A stretch of 64,000 nt of DNA, taken from the NCBI RefSeq assembly GCF_022664455.2, contig NZ_JAKRKC020000001.1, forward strand, positions 1,054,001-1,118,000. The letters are read 5' to 3'. The position numbers were made by a program, and so were the translations under genes. This DNA comes from Actinomadura luzonensis. GTDB lineage: Bacteria > Actinomycetota > Actinomycetes > Streptosporangiales > Streptosporangiaceae. The notes beneath the pieces were generated by a model. That model searched no databases, was not told the origin of the DNA, and saw only the letters and a list, made by a program, of their open reading frames with translations. The number at the start of each line of letters is the position of its first letter. Position 1 is the first letter of the stretch. This document shows positions 38,518 through 47,276 of the stretch, in pieces.

Positions 38518-39915
38518 GTGCATCAGCCACAGCCACGTATTCTCCGCGAGCTGCGGGAGAGCGGCCACGTCCACCGCACCGTGAAAGCCGAGGTCAGGGA
38601 GAACCTGCTGGCCAGGCTGCGGGCGGGTGAGCCGCGCTTCCCCGGCATCGTCGGCTTCGACGAAACGGTCCTGCCGCATCTGGAGCGGGCCCTCCTCGCC
38701 GGGCACGACCTGGTCCTCCTGGGCGAGCGCGGCCAGGGCAAGACCCGGCTCATCCGCACCGTCACCGGGCTGCTCGACGAATGGACGCCGGTCGTCGAGG
38801 GGTGCGAGATCAACGACCATCCGTACGCGCCGGTCTGCACCCGCTGCCGCGCGCTGGCGCGCGAGCTGGGCGACGAGCTGCCGGTCGCCTGGAAGCACCG
38901 CGACGAGCGCTACGGCGAGAAGCTGGCCACCCCCGACACCAGCGTCGGCGACCTGATCGGCGACGTCGACCCCATCAAGATCGCCGAAGGGCGCACGCTG
39001 GGCGACCCCGAGACCGTCCACTACGGCCTCGTGCCGCGCACCAACCGGGGCGTCTTCTCCGTCAACGAGCTGCCCGACCTCGCCGAGCGCATCCAGGTGT
39101 CGCTGCTCAACGTGCTGGAGGAGCGCGACATCCAGGTGCGCGGCTACAACCTGCGCCTGCCGCTCGACCTCCTGCTCATCGCCAGCGCCAACCCCGAGGA
39201 CTACACCAACCGCGGCCGGATCATCACCCCGCTGAAGGACCGCTTCGGCGCCGAGATCCGCACCCACTACCCGCTGACCGTCGAGGACGAGCTGACGCTC
39301 ATCCGCCAGGAGTCCGTGCCGGACATCGGGGCCGACCTCCCCGAGCACCTGATCGAGGTGATCGCCCGCTTCACCCGGCTGGTCCGCGAGTCCACGGCCG
39401 TGGACGCCCGCTCCGGCGTGTCCGCGCGCTTCTCGATCGCCGCCGCCGAGACGGCCATGGCCTCCGCCGTGCGCCGCGCCGCGATCGCGGGCGAGGAGCA
39501 GGCCGTCACGCGCGTGGTCGACCTGGCCTGCGTGGTGCACAGCCTGCGGGGCAAGGTCGAGTTCGAGGTCAGCGAGGAGGGCAGGGAGACCGAGATCCTG
39601 GCCCATCTGCTGCGGCGGGCGACGGCCGAGACGTTCCGCGGCCGGCTGGGCGGCATGGACCTGTCGGCGGTGACCGACAAGTTCGCCGAGGGCACCCAGG
39701 TCGAGTCCGGCGAGCTGATCCCGGCCGGTGAGCTGCTGCACCGCATGGGCCCGGTGCCGGGGCTGGCCAGGATCATGTCCAGGCTGGGCATGGGCGCGGG
39801 CGAGGAGTCGCCCGGGCACGCGGCGGCGGCGCTGGAGTTCGCGCTGGAGGGGCTTTACCTCATGCGGCGGCTGTCGAAGGAAGACCTTGACGGGACGGCC
39901 GTCTACCGCACGTGA
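38518..39915 (+). CDS. MoxR/magnesium-chelatase-like AAA+ ATPase
   Basis: 465 residues. Walker A is LGERGQGKTRLI near 67-78, Walker B and following residues are GVFSVNELPDL, and sensor 1 is LLLIASANPEDY. A cysteine pair, PVCTRCR, lies in an insert after Walker A. This kind of ATPase works with a VWA-domain partner as a metal- or cofactor-inserting or remodelling chaperone; that partner is 0.9 kb downstream. It uses GTG 38518 and is divergent from the FIST gene. The target complex is unknown. Confidence 0.91.
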   Translation: MHQPQPRILRELRESGHVHRTVKAEVRENLLARLRAGEPRFPGIVGFDETVLPHLERALLAGHDLVLLGERGQGKTRLIRTVTGLLDEWTPVVEGCEINDHPYAPVCTRCRALARELGDELPVAWKHRDERYGEKLATPDTSVGDLIGDVDPIKIAEGRTLGDPETVHYGLVPRTNRGVFSVNELPDLAERIQVSLLNVLEERDIQVRGYNLRLPLDLLLIASANPEDYTNRGRIITPLKDRFGAEIRTHYPLTVEDELTLIRQESVPDIGADLPEHLIEVIARFTRLVRESTAVDARSGVSARFSIAAAETAMASAVRRAAIAGEEQAVTRVVDLACVVHSLRGKVEFEVSEEGRETEILAHLLRRATAETFRGRLGGMDLSAVTDKFAEGTQVESGELIPAGELLHRMGPVPGLARIMSRLGMGAGEESPGHAAAALEFALEGLYLMRRLSKEDLDGTAVYRT

Positions 39916-39978
39916 ACGCTTGCGGGGTCTTTCGCGTCAAAGTGGTTGGCTGATCGCTTTTGACGGGGGAGACCACCC

Positions 39979-40743
39979 ATGCGCCGTTCGCTTGTCCGTG
40001 CCGCTGTCTGTGCCGCCGCCGCTCTCGCCGTGGGCGCCTTCGCCGTGCCCGCGCAGGCGACCGCGACGGCGAACCGGGTCGTGTACGGGTACGCGTGGCC
40101 GGACGGCGCCGGCCACCTCCGGATCGTGCCGAAGTCGGCCACGTTCGTGAAGCGGAAGGGCTTCCTCGGCTACCGGCTCAAGCCCGTCGCCGGGGCCAGG
40201 GAGGTCCGGCTCGGCTACGCGAAGGCCGCCTTCGGCCGGGTCACCGTGGCCTGCGACCTGAAGGAGACCGAGGGGCGGGTCGCGGTCGACGCCAAGGGCC
40301 TCGGCCGCACCGCGTGCGCGCCCGCCGACCTGACCGCCGCGCTCCAGCGCGGGCCGGCGCCGCTGCGCGTGGAGTACCGGGGCGGGCAGGCCGTGAAGGT
40401 CAACGAGATCCTGGTGGACAAGTGGCCGGACCCGCGCACCGGACGCGGGACGATCAAGCGCGTCGACGACCGCACGGTGCTGTTCGCGAGCGGCGGAAAG
40501 ACGTACAAGCTGGGCTACTCCTACCTCACGTCCTTCTACCGGACCACCGCCCGCTGCGGCGACGGCTGGCTGGCCGGCCGGCCCGTCAACGCCGGCCGCG
40601 ACGGCCTCGGCAAGAAGTCCTGCACCCCCGCCGACCTGACCAGGGCACTGAAGCCGGTCAAGCACCCGGTGCTCGCCCAGCTCCGCTGGTCGCCGGAGAC
40701 CGGCGGCATCGACGAGGTCTGGGAGGTGTTCGGGGACGCGTAG
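39979..40743 (+). CDS. secreted protein with an internal duplication
   Basis: 254 residues. A clear signal peptide (basic start, AAVCAAAALAVGAFAVPAQA with an AQA cleavage site) precedes two similar halves. One contains ACDLKETEGR and GLGRTACAPADLTAAL, the other RCGDGWLAGR and GLGKKSCTPADLTRAL, so each half has a conserved Cys pair and a C-PADLT-AL motif. The function is unknown. GGGGGAGA precedes the ATG. It sits between the ATPase and its VWA partner, which makes it a candidate client or an unrelated insertion. Confidence 0.77.
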   Translation: MRRSLVRAAVCAAAALAVGAFAVPAQATATANRVVYGYAWPDGAGHLRIVPKSATFVKRKGFLGYRLKPVAGAREVRLGYAKAAFGRVTVACDLKETEGRVAVDAKGLGRTACAPADLTAALQRGPAPLRVEYRGGQAVKVNEILVDKWPDPRTGRGTIKRVDDRTVLFASGGKTYKLGYSYLTSFYRTTARCGDGWLAGRPVNAGRDGLGKKSCTPADLTRALKPVKHPVLAQLRWSPETGGIDEVWEVFGDA

Positions 40744-40801
40744 GGCCAGGCGGCCCGCGGGGGGCGCGGAGACGGACATTCCGGGTTAGCGTGGTGTGGT
40801 G

Positions 40802-42757
40802 ATGGCCTACCGCTATGGCGAGTACCACGACGGCCCCGACCCCCTCGCTCCCCCGTACGACGTGCGGGCGGCGCTCGACGAGATGGGCGACGCGATCCTG
40901 TCGGGCTCGACGCCGGTCCACGCCCTGCGCGACCTGCTCAAGCGGGGCCTGCCCGGCGCCCAGGACCGCCGCGGGCTGGACGACATGCTGCGGGAGGTCC
41001 GGCGGCGCCGCCGCGACCTGCGCGAGCGCGGCCGGCTCGACGGCACGCTGGAGAAGGCCCGGGCGCTGCTCGACAAGGCCATCGGGCAGGAGCGGGCCGA
41101 GCTGTTCCCCGACCCGTCCGACGACGCCCGCCTGCGCGAGGCCGGGCTCGACGCGCTGCCCGACGACACGGCCAGCGCCATCCAGGAGCTGAGCACGTAC
41201 GAGTGGCGCTCCAACGCCGCCCGCCAGACCTTCGAGGAGCTGCGCGACCTGCTGCGCCGCGAGGTCCTGGACGCCCAGTTCAGGGGGCTGCGCGACGCGC
41301 TGGCCAACCCCGACCCGCAGGCCATGGAACGCGTCCGGCAGATGATGTCGGACCTGAACGACATGCTGGACAAGGACAGCCGGGGCGAGCACACCCAGGA
41401 CGACTTCGCCGCGTTCATGGACAAGTACGGCGACCTGTTCCCGGAGAAGCCCCGCAACCTGGACGAGCTGGTCGACATCCTGGCCCGCCGCGCCGCCGCC
41501 ACCCAGCGCATGCTGGCCTCGATGACCCCGCGTCAGCGCGAGGAGCTGAGCAACCTCATCAACCAGACGCTGGAGCAGGCCGGCCTGTCGGACCAGATGC
41601 GCCGCCTCGGCGAGTCCCTGTACGCCCGCCGTCCCGACCTCGCCTGGAACGCCCCCGAACGCCTCACCGGCGACGAGCCCCTGGGCATGGGCGACGCGGT
41701 CACCGCGCTGGAGGAACTGGCCGACCTGACCCAGCTCGAGACCGCGCTGCGCCAGGACTACCCGGGCGCCCGGCTGGACGACGTCGACGAGGCCGCCGTG
41801 CGCCGCGCGCTCGGCCGCAGCGCGGTGGACGACCTGGAGGCGCTCAAGCGCATCGAGCGCGAGCTGGAGGAGCAGGGCTACCTGCTGCGCCGCCGCGGCA
41901 AGCTGGAGCTGACCCCGAAGGCGGTGCGGCGGCTCGGCGAGACCGCGCTGCGCCGGGTGTTCTCCTCGCTCGACGCGGGCCGGCGCGGCGACCACGACCA
42001 GCACGACGCGGGCTCGGCCGGCGAGCTGACCGGCTCTTCGCGGCCGTGGCGCTTCGGCGACGAGCAGCCGATCGACGTGGTCCGCACCCTGGTCAACGGC
42101 GTGCGCAGGGGCGGCGTCGCCACCGGCGACGCGCGCGTGCGGCTGTCCGTGGACGACTTCGAGGTGGCCGAGACCGAGCGCCGCACGGCCGCGGCGGTGT
42201 GCCTGCTGGTGGACCTGTCGTACTCGATGGCCCTGCGCGGCACCTGGGCCGCCGCCAAGCAGACCGCGCTCGCCCTCCAGGCGCTGGTGGCCTCGAAGTT
42301 CCCGCAGGACGCCGTGCAGATCATCGGCTTCTCCAACTACGCGCGGGTGCTGCAGCCGGACGAGCTGGCCGGGCTCGACTGGGACATGGTCCAGGGCACG
42401 AACCTGCACCACGCCCTGCTCATCGCCGGCCGCCACCTCGACCGGCACCCCGACTTCGAGCCGGTGGTCCTGGTCGTCACGGACGGCGAGCCCACCGCGC
42501 ACCTCATGCGCAACGGCCGCTCGGCGTTCGAGTGGCCGCCCTCGCACGAGACGCTGGAGCTCACGCTCGCCGAGATCGACAAGATGACCCGGCGGCGGGC
42601 CACCATCAACGTCTTCATGCTGGCCGCCGACGACCGGCTGAAGGAGTTCGTGGACGAGGTGGCGCGGCGCAACGGCGGCCGGGTGTTCTCGCCGAGCGCC
42701 GACCGGCTGGGCGAGTACGTGGTCAGCGACTTCCTGCGCCTCCGCCGGGCCCGCTGA
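40802..42757 (+). CDS. VWA-domain protein, partner of the MoxR-like ATPase
   Basis: About 651 residues. A long helical N-terminal region is followed by a C-terminal von Willebrand A domain with a complete MIDAS: DLSYS (DxSxS), Thr in QGTNLHH and Asp in VVTDGEPT. Pairing with an AAA+ ATPase is the standard arrangement of MoxR-VWA systems. GTG 40796 and 40799 are in frame with ATG 40802; none has a good ribosome binding site, so a short leader is possible. The first gene of the pair is separated from it by a secreted-protein gene. Confidence 0.89.
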   Translation: MAYRYGEYHDGPDPLAPPYDVRAALDEMGDAILSGSTPVHALRDLLKRGLPGAQDRRGLDDMLREVRRRRRDLRERGRLDGTLEKARALLDKAIGQERAELFPDPSDDARLREAGLDALPDDTASAIQELSTYEWRSNAARQTFEELRDLLRREVLDAQFRGLRDALANPDPQAMERVRQMMSDLNDMLDKDSRGEHTQDDFAAFMDKYGDLFPEKPRNLDELVDILARRAAATQRMLASMTPRQREELSNLINQTLEQAGLSDQMRRLGESLYARRPDLAWNAPERLTGDEPLGMGDAVTALEELADLTQLETALRQDYPGARLDDVDEAAVRRALGRSAVDDLEALKRIERELEEQGYLLRRRGKLELTPKAVRRLGETALRRVFSSLDAGRRGDHDQHDAGSAGELTGSSRPWRFGDEQPIDVVRTLVNGVRRGGVATGDARVRLSVDDFEVAETERRTAAAVCLLVDLSYSMALRGTWAAAKQTALALQALVASKFPQDAVQIIGFSNYARVLQPDELAGLDWDMVQGTNLHHALLIAGRHLDRHPDFEPVVLVVTDGEPTAHLMRNGRSAFEWPPSHETLELTLAEIDKMTRRRATINVFMLAADDRLKEFVDEVARRNGGRVFSPSADRLGEYVVSDFLRLRRAR

Positions 42758-42790
42758 TTCTGTCGGTGCCGCCTGCCAGACTCTCTCGTC

Positions 42791-43246
42791 ATGGACGACG
42801 TGCGGCTCAGAGACGTGCAGGAATCGGACCTGGAGGTGTTCCTGGCCCAGGAGCAGGACCCGGAGGCCGGCCGGAGGTCGCACTTCCCGGCCCGGCCGCG
42901 TGAGCGCTTCCTCACCCACTGGCGCACCCGGGTCCTCGGCGACCCGGCCAACCGGGTGCGCGCCATCGAGGTCGGCGGCCAGGTCGCCGGAAACCTGGTG
43001 GCGTGGTGGGAGGAGGAGCGGCGCTTCATCGGCTACTGGATGGGCCGCGAGTTCTGGGGCCGCGGCATCGGCACCCGCGCGCTCGGGCTGTTCCTGGACG
43101 AGGAGCAGGTCCGCCCGCTGTACGCCGACCCGTACGAGGGCAACACCGCGTCGGTGCGGCTGCTCGAACGGCACGGCTTCCAGCGGGAGGGCGTCGTGCG
43201 GCACGGCGACGCCGAGCACATCCTGCTCGTGCTGCGCTCGGCCTGA
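42791..43246 (+). CDS. GNAT-family acetyltransferase (RimJ/RimL-like)
   Basis: 151 residues. [21 protein letters not shown] at the start, the acetyl-CoA loop [18 protein letters not shown] and [22 protein letters not shown] are typical of RimJ-type GNATs. These acetylate a protein N-terminus or a small amine; the substrate is unknown. The ATG lies 33 bp after the VWA stop, so it may be cotranscribed. A strong hairpin follows. Confidence 0.87.
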   Translation: MDDVRLRDVQESDLEVFLAQEQDPEAGRRSHFPARPRERFLTHWRTRVLGDPANRVRAIEVGGQVAGNLVAWWEEERRFIGYWMGREFWGRGIGTRALGLFLDEEQVRPLYADPYEGNTASVRLLERHGFQREGVVRHGDAEHILLVLRSA

Positions 43247-43273
43247 CCTGGGCGGCCCGCCGACGCCGAACGA

Positions 43274-43304
43274 CCGAACGAGGAAGCTGTCCTTCCTCGT
43301 TCGG
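43274..43304. terminator. 13-bp perfect hairpin
   Basis: CCGAACGAGGAAG and CTTCCTCGTTCGG pair perfectly with a 5-nt loop. It lies 27 bp after the acetyltransferase stop and 16 bp before the epoxide hydrolase ATG. It may terminate the upstream transcript; being so close to the next start, it could also be an operator. Confidence 0.6.
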
Positions 43305-43320
43305 CCGTAGGACTGGAGGC

Positions 43321-44490
43321 ATGCAGACGCCGCAACCGTTCCACATCGACATCCCGCAGGCCGACCTCGACGAGCTCAACGCCCGGCTGGCGCGCACCCG
43401 CTGGCCCGGCGAGCTGCCCGGCGCCGGCTGGTCGTACGGCGTCGCCGAGGGCTACCTGCGCGAGCTGGTGCACTACTGGCACACCGGCTACGACTGGCGC
43501 CGCCACGAGGCCAGGCTCAACTCCTTCCCGCAGTTCACCACGACCATCGACGGCCAGAACGTGCACTTCCTGCACGTCCGCTCCCCCGAGCCGGACGCCG
43601 TCCCGCTGATCGTCACGCACGGCTGGCCGAGCACCGTGTACGAGTTCCTCGACGTCATCGGCCCGCTGACCGACCCCCGCGGGCACGGCGCGGAGGGCGC
43701 GCCGGCCTTCCACCTCGTGATCCCGTCCGTGCCCGGCTTCGCCTTCTCCGGCCCCACCCGGGAGCCCGGCTGGGGCGTGAACCGGGTCGCGCGGGCCTGG
43801 GCCGAGCTGATGCGGCTGCTGGGCTACGAACGTTACGGCGCCCAGGGCGGCGACTTCGGCAGCCTGGTCGCGCCCGAGCTCGGCCGCCTGGCGCCGCGCC
43901 AGGTCCTCGGCGTGCACGTGAACGCCCTGGTGAACGCCTCGACCCCGGTCGGCCCCGACGAGCTGGAGAAGCTGTCGCCGGCCGAGCGGGAGCGGGCCGG
44001 GCAGCAGCAGGAGTGGTGGCGCGCGCACTCCGGCTACGCCACCCAGATGTCCACCAGGCCGCAGACCCTGGCGTACGCGCTGAACGACTCCCCGGCGGGG
44101 CAGCTCGCCTGGAACCTGGAGTGGTACGTGGACTGGGACCCGGGCAGGAGCGAGCAGGCCCCGGTGGACCGGGACGTGCTCCTCACCGACCTGACGATCT
44201 TCTGGCTGACCTCGACCACGGGCTCGGCGGCCCGCCTGTACTACGAGAGCGGCGACGAGGGCTGGGGCGCCCGTCCGGCGCCCTCAGGCGTGCCGACGGG
44301 CGTGGCGGTCTTTCCCGGCGACAAGGCGCTGCGCGGGCTGGCCGAGCTGTCGCACCGCGTGGTGCGCTGGTCGCAGCCGCCCCGGGGCGGGCACTTCGCC
44401 TCCGTCCAGGCCCCCGACCTGCTGGTCGAGGACATCCGCGGCTTCTTCGGCGGCCTCGCGCGGGCTCAGGCGCCGACGAGCGGGGCGTAG
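43321..44490 (+). CDS. epoxide hydrolase, microsomal-type N-terminal domain
   Basis: 389 residues. The N-terminal EHN lid ([23 protein letters not shown]) precedes an alpha/beta hydrolase with HGWPST, the nucleophile Asp in AQGGDFGS, lid tyrosines, and the catalytic His in [14 protein letters not shown]. The family opens epoxides to diols for detoxification or catabolism. ATG 43321 has CTGGAGG upstream. Its end overlaps the convergent DUF6292 gene by 25 bp. Confidence 0.91.
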   Translation: MQTPQPFHIDIPQADLDELNARLARTRWPGELPGAGWSYGVAEGYLRELVHYWHTGYDWRRHEARLNSFPQFTTTIDGQNVHFLHVRSPEPDAVPLIVTHGWPSTVYEFLDVIGPLTDPRGHGAEGAPAFHLVIPSVPGFAFSGPTREPGWGVNRVARAWAELMRLLGYERYGAQGGDFGSLVAPELGRLAPRQVLGVHVNALVNASTPVGPDELEKLSPAERERAGQQQEWWRAHSGYATQMSTRPQTLAYALNDSPAGQLAWNLEWYVDWDPGRSEQAPVDRDVLLTDLTIFWLTSTTGSAARLYYESGDEGWGARPAPSGVPTGVAVFPGDKALRGLAELSHRVVRWSQPPRGGHFASVQAPDLLVEDIRGFFGGLARAQAPTSGA

Positions 44491-44888
44491 AAGGCCAGCG
44501 CCAGGTCGAACCCGTCACGGCAGTTGCGGTGGGAGCGGTAGCAGGGGCGCCAGGCCGTGCTGGCCCCCACCCCGGCGCGGGCGTCGGCCAGCGCCTCGGG
44601 CACCCTCTCGGGGCGCGGCAGCAGGCCGTGCCCCAGGTAGCGGACGCCGGACAGCTCGGTGTGACGGCCGGGGCCGCCGGCGACGTAGCCGCCGAGGCGC
44701 CAGCCGCTCTCCTCGTCCCACACCAGCGCGCCGCCGTCGGCGAGCAGGAGCGTGGCGTCGCGCGGGTCGCAAGGGCCCTCCCACCAGTCCGTCACCTCGG
44801 CTCCGAGCTGATCGACGACCTGGCGCACATAGCTGATCGGCTGCTGCAGCCACTCGTCGCTGTACGGCTCGACATGCCTGATGGCCAC
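44466..44888 (-). CDS. DUF6292-family protein
   Basis: 140 residues, soluble. [51 protein letters not shown] and [18 protein letters not shown] are the pattern of DUF6292, a small actinobacterial family of unknown function. GTG 44888 was chosen for AGGGGGTG upstream; longer frames begin with unlikely residues. The gene is divergent from the 41-residue membrane protein across 139 bp. Confidence 0.77.
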   Translation of the reverse strand: MAIRHVEPYSDEWLQQPISYVRQVVDQLGAEVTDWWEGPCDPRDATLLLADGGALVWDEESGWRLGGYVAGGPGRHTELSGVRYLGHGLLPRPERVPEALADARAGVGASTAWRPCYRSHRNCRDGFDLALAFYAPLVGA

Positions 44889-44986
44889 GGACGGCACCCC
44901 CTTGTGCCCTGACGGTAAGCAAAACGGAACGGTGTCCAACCATACCCGCGCTGAACTTATTCCGTTGCACGACCGTCTAGTCATTC

Positions 44987-45005
44987 CGGACGATATTTAC
45001 GTCCG
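44987..45005. promoter_or_regulatory. inverted repeat just before the ribosome binding site of the 41-aa gene
   Basis: CGGACG-ATATTTA-CGTCCG is a perfect 6-bp inverted repeat ending 8 bp before the AAGGAGGTGA at 45014-45023. It may be an operator or leader hairpin. Confidence 0.36.
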
Positions 45006-45027
45006 ACACGGGGAAGGAGGTGAGCCC

Positions 45028-45153
45028 ATGATTGCCATGATTCTTCTCATCGTCATGATGGCCGTGACGATCGCGGCCATGGAGCTCATCATGCGCTGTT
45101 CCACGGTGAGCAAAGAGAGTGTCGAGTCACGGGCCGAGATCGTCGGGGACTAG
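45028..45153 (+). CDS. 41-residue membrane protein
   Basis: A short frame encodes a methionine-rich hydrophobic helix (MIAMILLIVMMAVTIAAMEL) and a short polar tail with one cysteine. It is too small for most gene finders. The ribosome binding site at 45014-45023, AAGGAGGTGA, is a full match to the 16S 3' end at good spacing, which is strong evidence for translation. The DUF2269 gene begins 10 bp after its stop on the same strand. Function is unknown; a small membrane regulator is possible. Confidence 0.72.
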   Translation: MIAMILLIVMMAVTIAAMELIMRCSTVSKESVESRAEIVGD

Positions 45154-45163
45154 TCTCAGCGGC

Positions 45164-45595
45164 ATGTCGTCCCTGCTTCTCTGGCTGCACATCGGCTTCG
45201 CCATCTTCACCATCGGCCCGGTGACCGCCGCGACGATGGCCGCGCCCCGCGTCATCAGGAACAAGAACGTGCCCGCGCTGCAGAACATCCAGCGCATGAC
45301 GCGGGTCTACAGCATCGGCGCGATCGGCGTGTTCGTGTTCGGGCTCGCGCTCGGCGCGGTGCTCGGCGACGGGCTGCTCGGCAAGTGGTACATGACGGCC
45401 TCGATGACGCTGTTCATCGTGGCGGCCGTGCTGCTCGTGATCATCGACCGCGACCTCCGCACCGCCGTGAAGGCCCTCTCCAGCGAGGAGGCCACCGACG
45501 ACGCGAAGGTGCAGAACGGGCGGATCGCCGCGATCAGCGGGCTGCTGTCCGTGATCTGGCTGGTGATCCTCTTCCTGATGGTCGTCCCCACCTGA
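45164..45595 (+). CDS. DUF2269-family membrane protein
   Basis: 143 residues with four membrane helices: LLLWLHIGFAIFTIGPVTAATM, YSIGAIGVFVFGLALGAVLG, SMTLFIVAAVLLVII and LLSVIWLVILFLMVV. The first helix carries the conserved His of the family. DUF2269 proteins are integral membrane proteins of unknown function. ATG 45164 gives the usual length. It is probably cotranscribed with the 41-residue protein, and convergent with cystathionine gamma-synthase after 15 bp. Confidence 0.86.
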   Translation: MSSLLLWLHIGFAIFTIGPVTAATMAAPRVIRNKNVPALQNIQRMTRVYSIGAIGVFVFGLALGAVLGDGLLGKWYMTASMTLFIVAAVLLVIIDRDLRTAVKALSSEEATDDAKVQNGRIAAISGLLSVIWLVILFLMVVPT

Positions 45596-45610
45596 CGGCG
45601 GGCCCGGCCG

Positions 45611-46750
45611 TCAGCCGAGCGCCTGCGTGAGGTCGGCGAGCAGGTCGTCGATCGTCTCGATGCCCACCGACAGCCGCACCAGGTCGGCCGGCACCTCAAG
45701 CGGCGACCCGGCCGCCGAGGCGTGCGTCATCCGGCCCGGGTGCTCGATCAGCGACTCGACGCCGCCGAGCGACTCCCCCAGCGTGAACAGCCTGGCCCGG
45801 TCGCACACGGCCACCGCCTCCGCCTCGCCCCCGGCGACGCGGAACGACACCATGCCGCCGAAGCGCCGCATCTGCTTGGCCGCCACCTCGTGCCCGGGGT
45901 GCTCGGCGAGGCCCGGGTAGAGGACGCCGGTCACGCGCGGGTGCGCGAGCAGGAGGTCGACGACGCGCTCGGCGTTGTCGCAGTGGCGGTCCATGCGCAC
46001 GGCGAGCGTCTTCAGCCCGCGCAGCGTCAGCCAGGCGTCGAACGGCCCGGCCACCGCCCCCATGGCGTTCTGGTGGTAGGCGAGCTCCTCGCCCAGCCCG
46101 GCGTCGGCGGCGATCAGCGCCCCGCCGACCACGTCGGAGTGGCCGCCCACGTACTTGGTGGTGGAGTGCACGACGACGTCCGCGCCGAGCGCGAGCGGCT
46201 GCTGCAGGTACGGCGAGGCGAAGGTGTTGTCCACCACCAGCAGCGACCCGTTGTCGTGGGCGAGCTGCGCGAGCGCGGCGATGTCGGCGACGCCGAGCAG
46301 CGGGTTGGTGGGCGTCTCGACCCAGACGACCTTCGTCTTCTGCGTCATCGCGGCGGCCACGGCGTCGAGGTCGTGCAGCGGGACCGGGTCGTAGTGGAGG
46401 TCCCACCGCTCGTGCACCTTCGCGAAGAGCCGGTAGGTGCCGCCGTAGGCGTCGTTCGGGATGACGACGTGGTCCTGCGGCTTGCAGACCGCGCGCAGGA
46501 GGGTGTCCTCGGCGGCCAGCCCCGACGCGAACGCCAGCCCGCGCGCGCCGCCCTCCACGGCCGCCAGCGCCTCCTCCAGCGCGGTGCGGGTGGGGTTGGC
46601 CGAGCGGCTGTACTCGTATCCCGAACGCAGGCCGCCCACACCGTCCTGCTTGTAGGTGGAGGTGGCGTAGATGGGCGGCACGACCGCGCCCGTCTGCGGG
46701 TCGGGCTCCTGACCTGCGTGGATGGCCAGGGTCTCAAAACCGTTGCTCAT
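45611..46750 (-). CDS. metB: cystathionine gamma-synthase / gamma-lyase family PLP enzyme
   Basis: 379 residues, full length. SGYEYSRSANPTRTALEEALAAVEGG, AYGGTYRLF, the PLP lysine in HSTTKYVGGHSDVVGG and the tail PADLVRLSVGIETIDDLLADL are typical of the Cys/Met metabolism PLP family. The enzyme joins an activated homoserine to cysteine, or cleaves cystathionine; the two activities are hard to tell apart by sequence. A cystathionine beta-synthase gene lies 6 kb away, suggesting reverse transsulfuration. The ATG follows a gene-free stretch with several hairpins. Confidence 0.92.
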   Translation of the reverse strand: MSNGFETLAIHAGQEPDPQTGAVVPPIYATSTYKQDGVGGLRSGYEYSRSANPTRTALEEALAAVEGGARGLAFASGLAAEDTLLRAVCKPQDHVVIPNDAYGGTYRLFAKVHERWDLHYDPVPLHDLDAVAAAMTQKTKVVWVETPTNPLLGVADIAALAQLAHDNGSLLVVDNTFASPYLQQPLALGADVVVHSTTKYVGGHSDVVGGALIAADAGLGEELAYHQNAMGAVAGPFDAWLTLRGLKTLAVRMDRHCDNAERVVDLLLAHPRVTGVLYPGLAEHPGHEVAAKQMRRFGGMVSFRVAGGEAEAVAVCDRARLFTLGESLGGVESLIEHPGRMTHASAAGSPLEVPADLVRLSVGIETIDDLLADLTQALG

Positions 46751-46853
46751 AGGGCCACGTTAACGGACGCCCGCCCGGCCCCGGCGCCCAGGAAGGGCGG
46801 CGGCCCGCGGCCCTCTCAGATGCGGCCCGCGGCCCTGGGTCTCATGTGCGGAC

Positions 46854-46893
46854 GGCGGCCCGCGGTCCCGTCCCCACCGGACCGCGGGCCGCC
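46854..46893 (-). terminator. 15-bp perfect hairpin terminator
   Basis: GGCGGCCCGCGGTCC and GGACCGCGGGCCGCC form a perfect 15-bp stem with a 10-nt loop, between the small membrane gene (ends 46963) and metB. The related GGCCCGCGGCCCT motif occurs twice more just beyond it (46802-46836). Confidence 0.63.
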
Positions 46894-46925
46894 GTGCGGC
46901 GCCGTCCCCCGACGGCCGCCCGTGC

Positions 46926-46955
46926 GGCTCGCGCGCCATGCCCGCCGCGCGAGCC
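46926..46955 (-). terminator. 10-bp hairpin directly after the small membrane gene
   Basis: GGCTCGCGCG and CGCGCGAGCC pair perfectly around a 10-nt loop, 7 bp beyond the stop of the 68-residue protein. Confidence 0.5.
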
Positions 46956-46962
46956 GGTTCTC

Positions 46963-47169
46963 TCAGGCCGCCTCGGACGCGCGGCGGTCGCCGCCGCCTG
47001 CCTGGCGCGGTGCGAGCCGCACCACGCCGGACTCCTCTGACGTTCCCGGCTTCCCGGTCCTCCCGGCCGGCTCCCCGTCGAGACGGGAGACCAGCACGGG
47101 GTCGGCCAGCGCGAGCAGCACCGCGACGACCAGCCCGACCCCCAGTAACGCGAACCCGATGGCAACCAT
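46963..47169 (-). CDS. small single-pass membrane protein
   Basis: 68 residues. An N-terminal helix (MVAIGFALLGVGLVVAVLLALADPVLV) is followed by a basic, polar tail. ATG 47169 has AAAGGGGA 5 nt upstream. No family is recognised. It is divergent from the NarL-type kinase across about 107 bp and is followed by two strong hairpins. A real gene is likely because of the ribosome binding site and the clean membrane helix. Confidence 0.66.
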   Translation of the reverse strand: MVAIGFALLGVGLVVAVLLALADPVLVSRLDGEPAGRTGKPGTSEESGVVRLAPRQAGGGDRRASEAA

Positions 47170-47276
47170 GTCCGTCCCCTTTCCGACCTCTCCAGCATCC
47201 GTCACGCCTCCCCGCCGCCGCCTCCCCTGAAGGGCTGGTTGCCGGGCGCCCGGCTCGGCCGAACGGTTGATACGAG

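Noticed and set aside
39936..39963. GTCAAA/TTTGAC inverted repeat before the secreted-protein gene
   Set aside because: Only six paired bases with a 16-nt gap; it is not distinguishable from chance.
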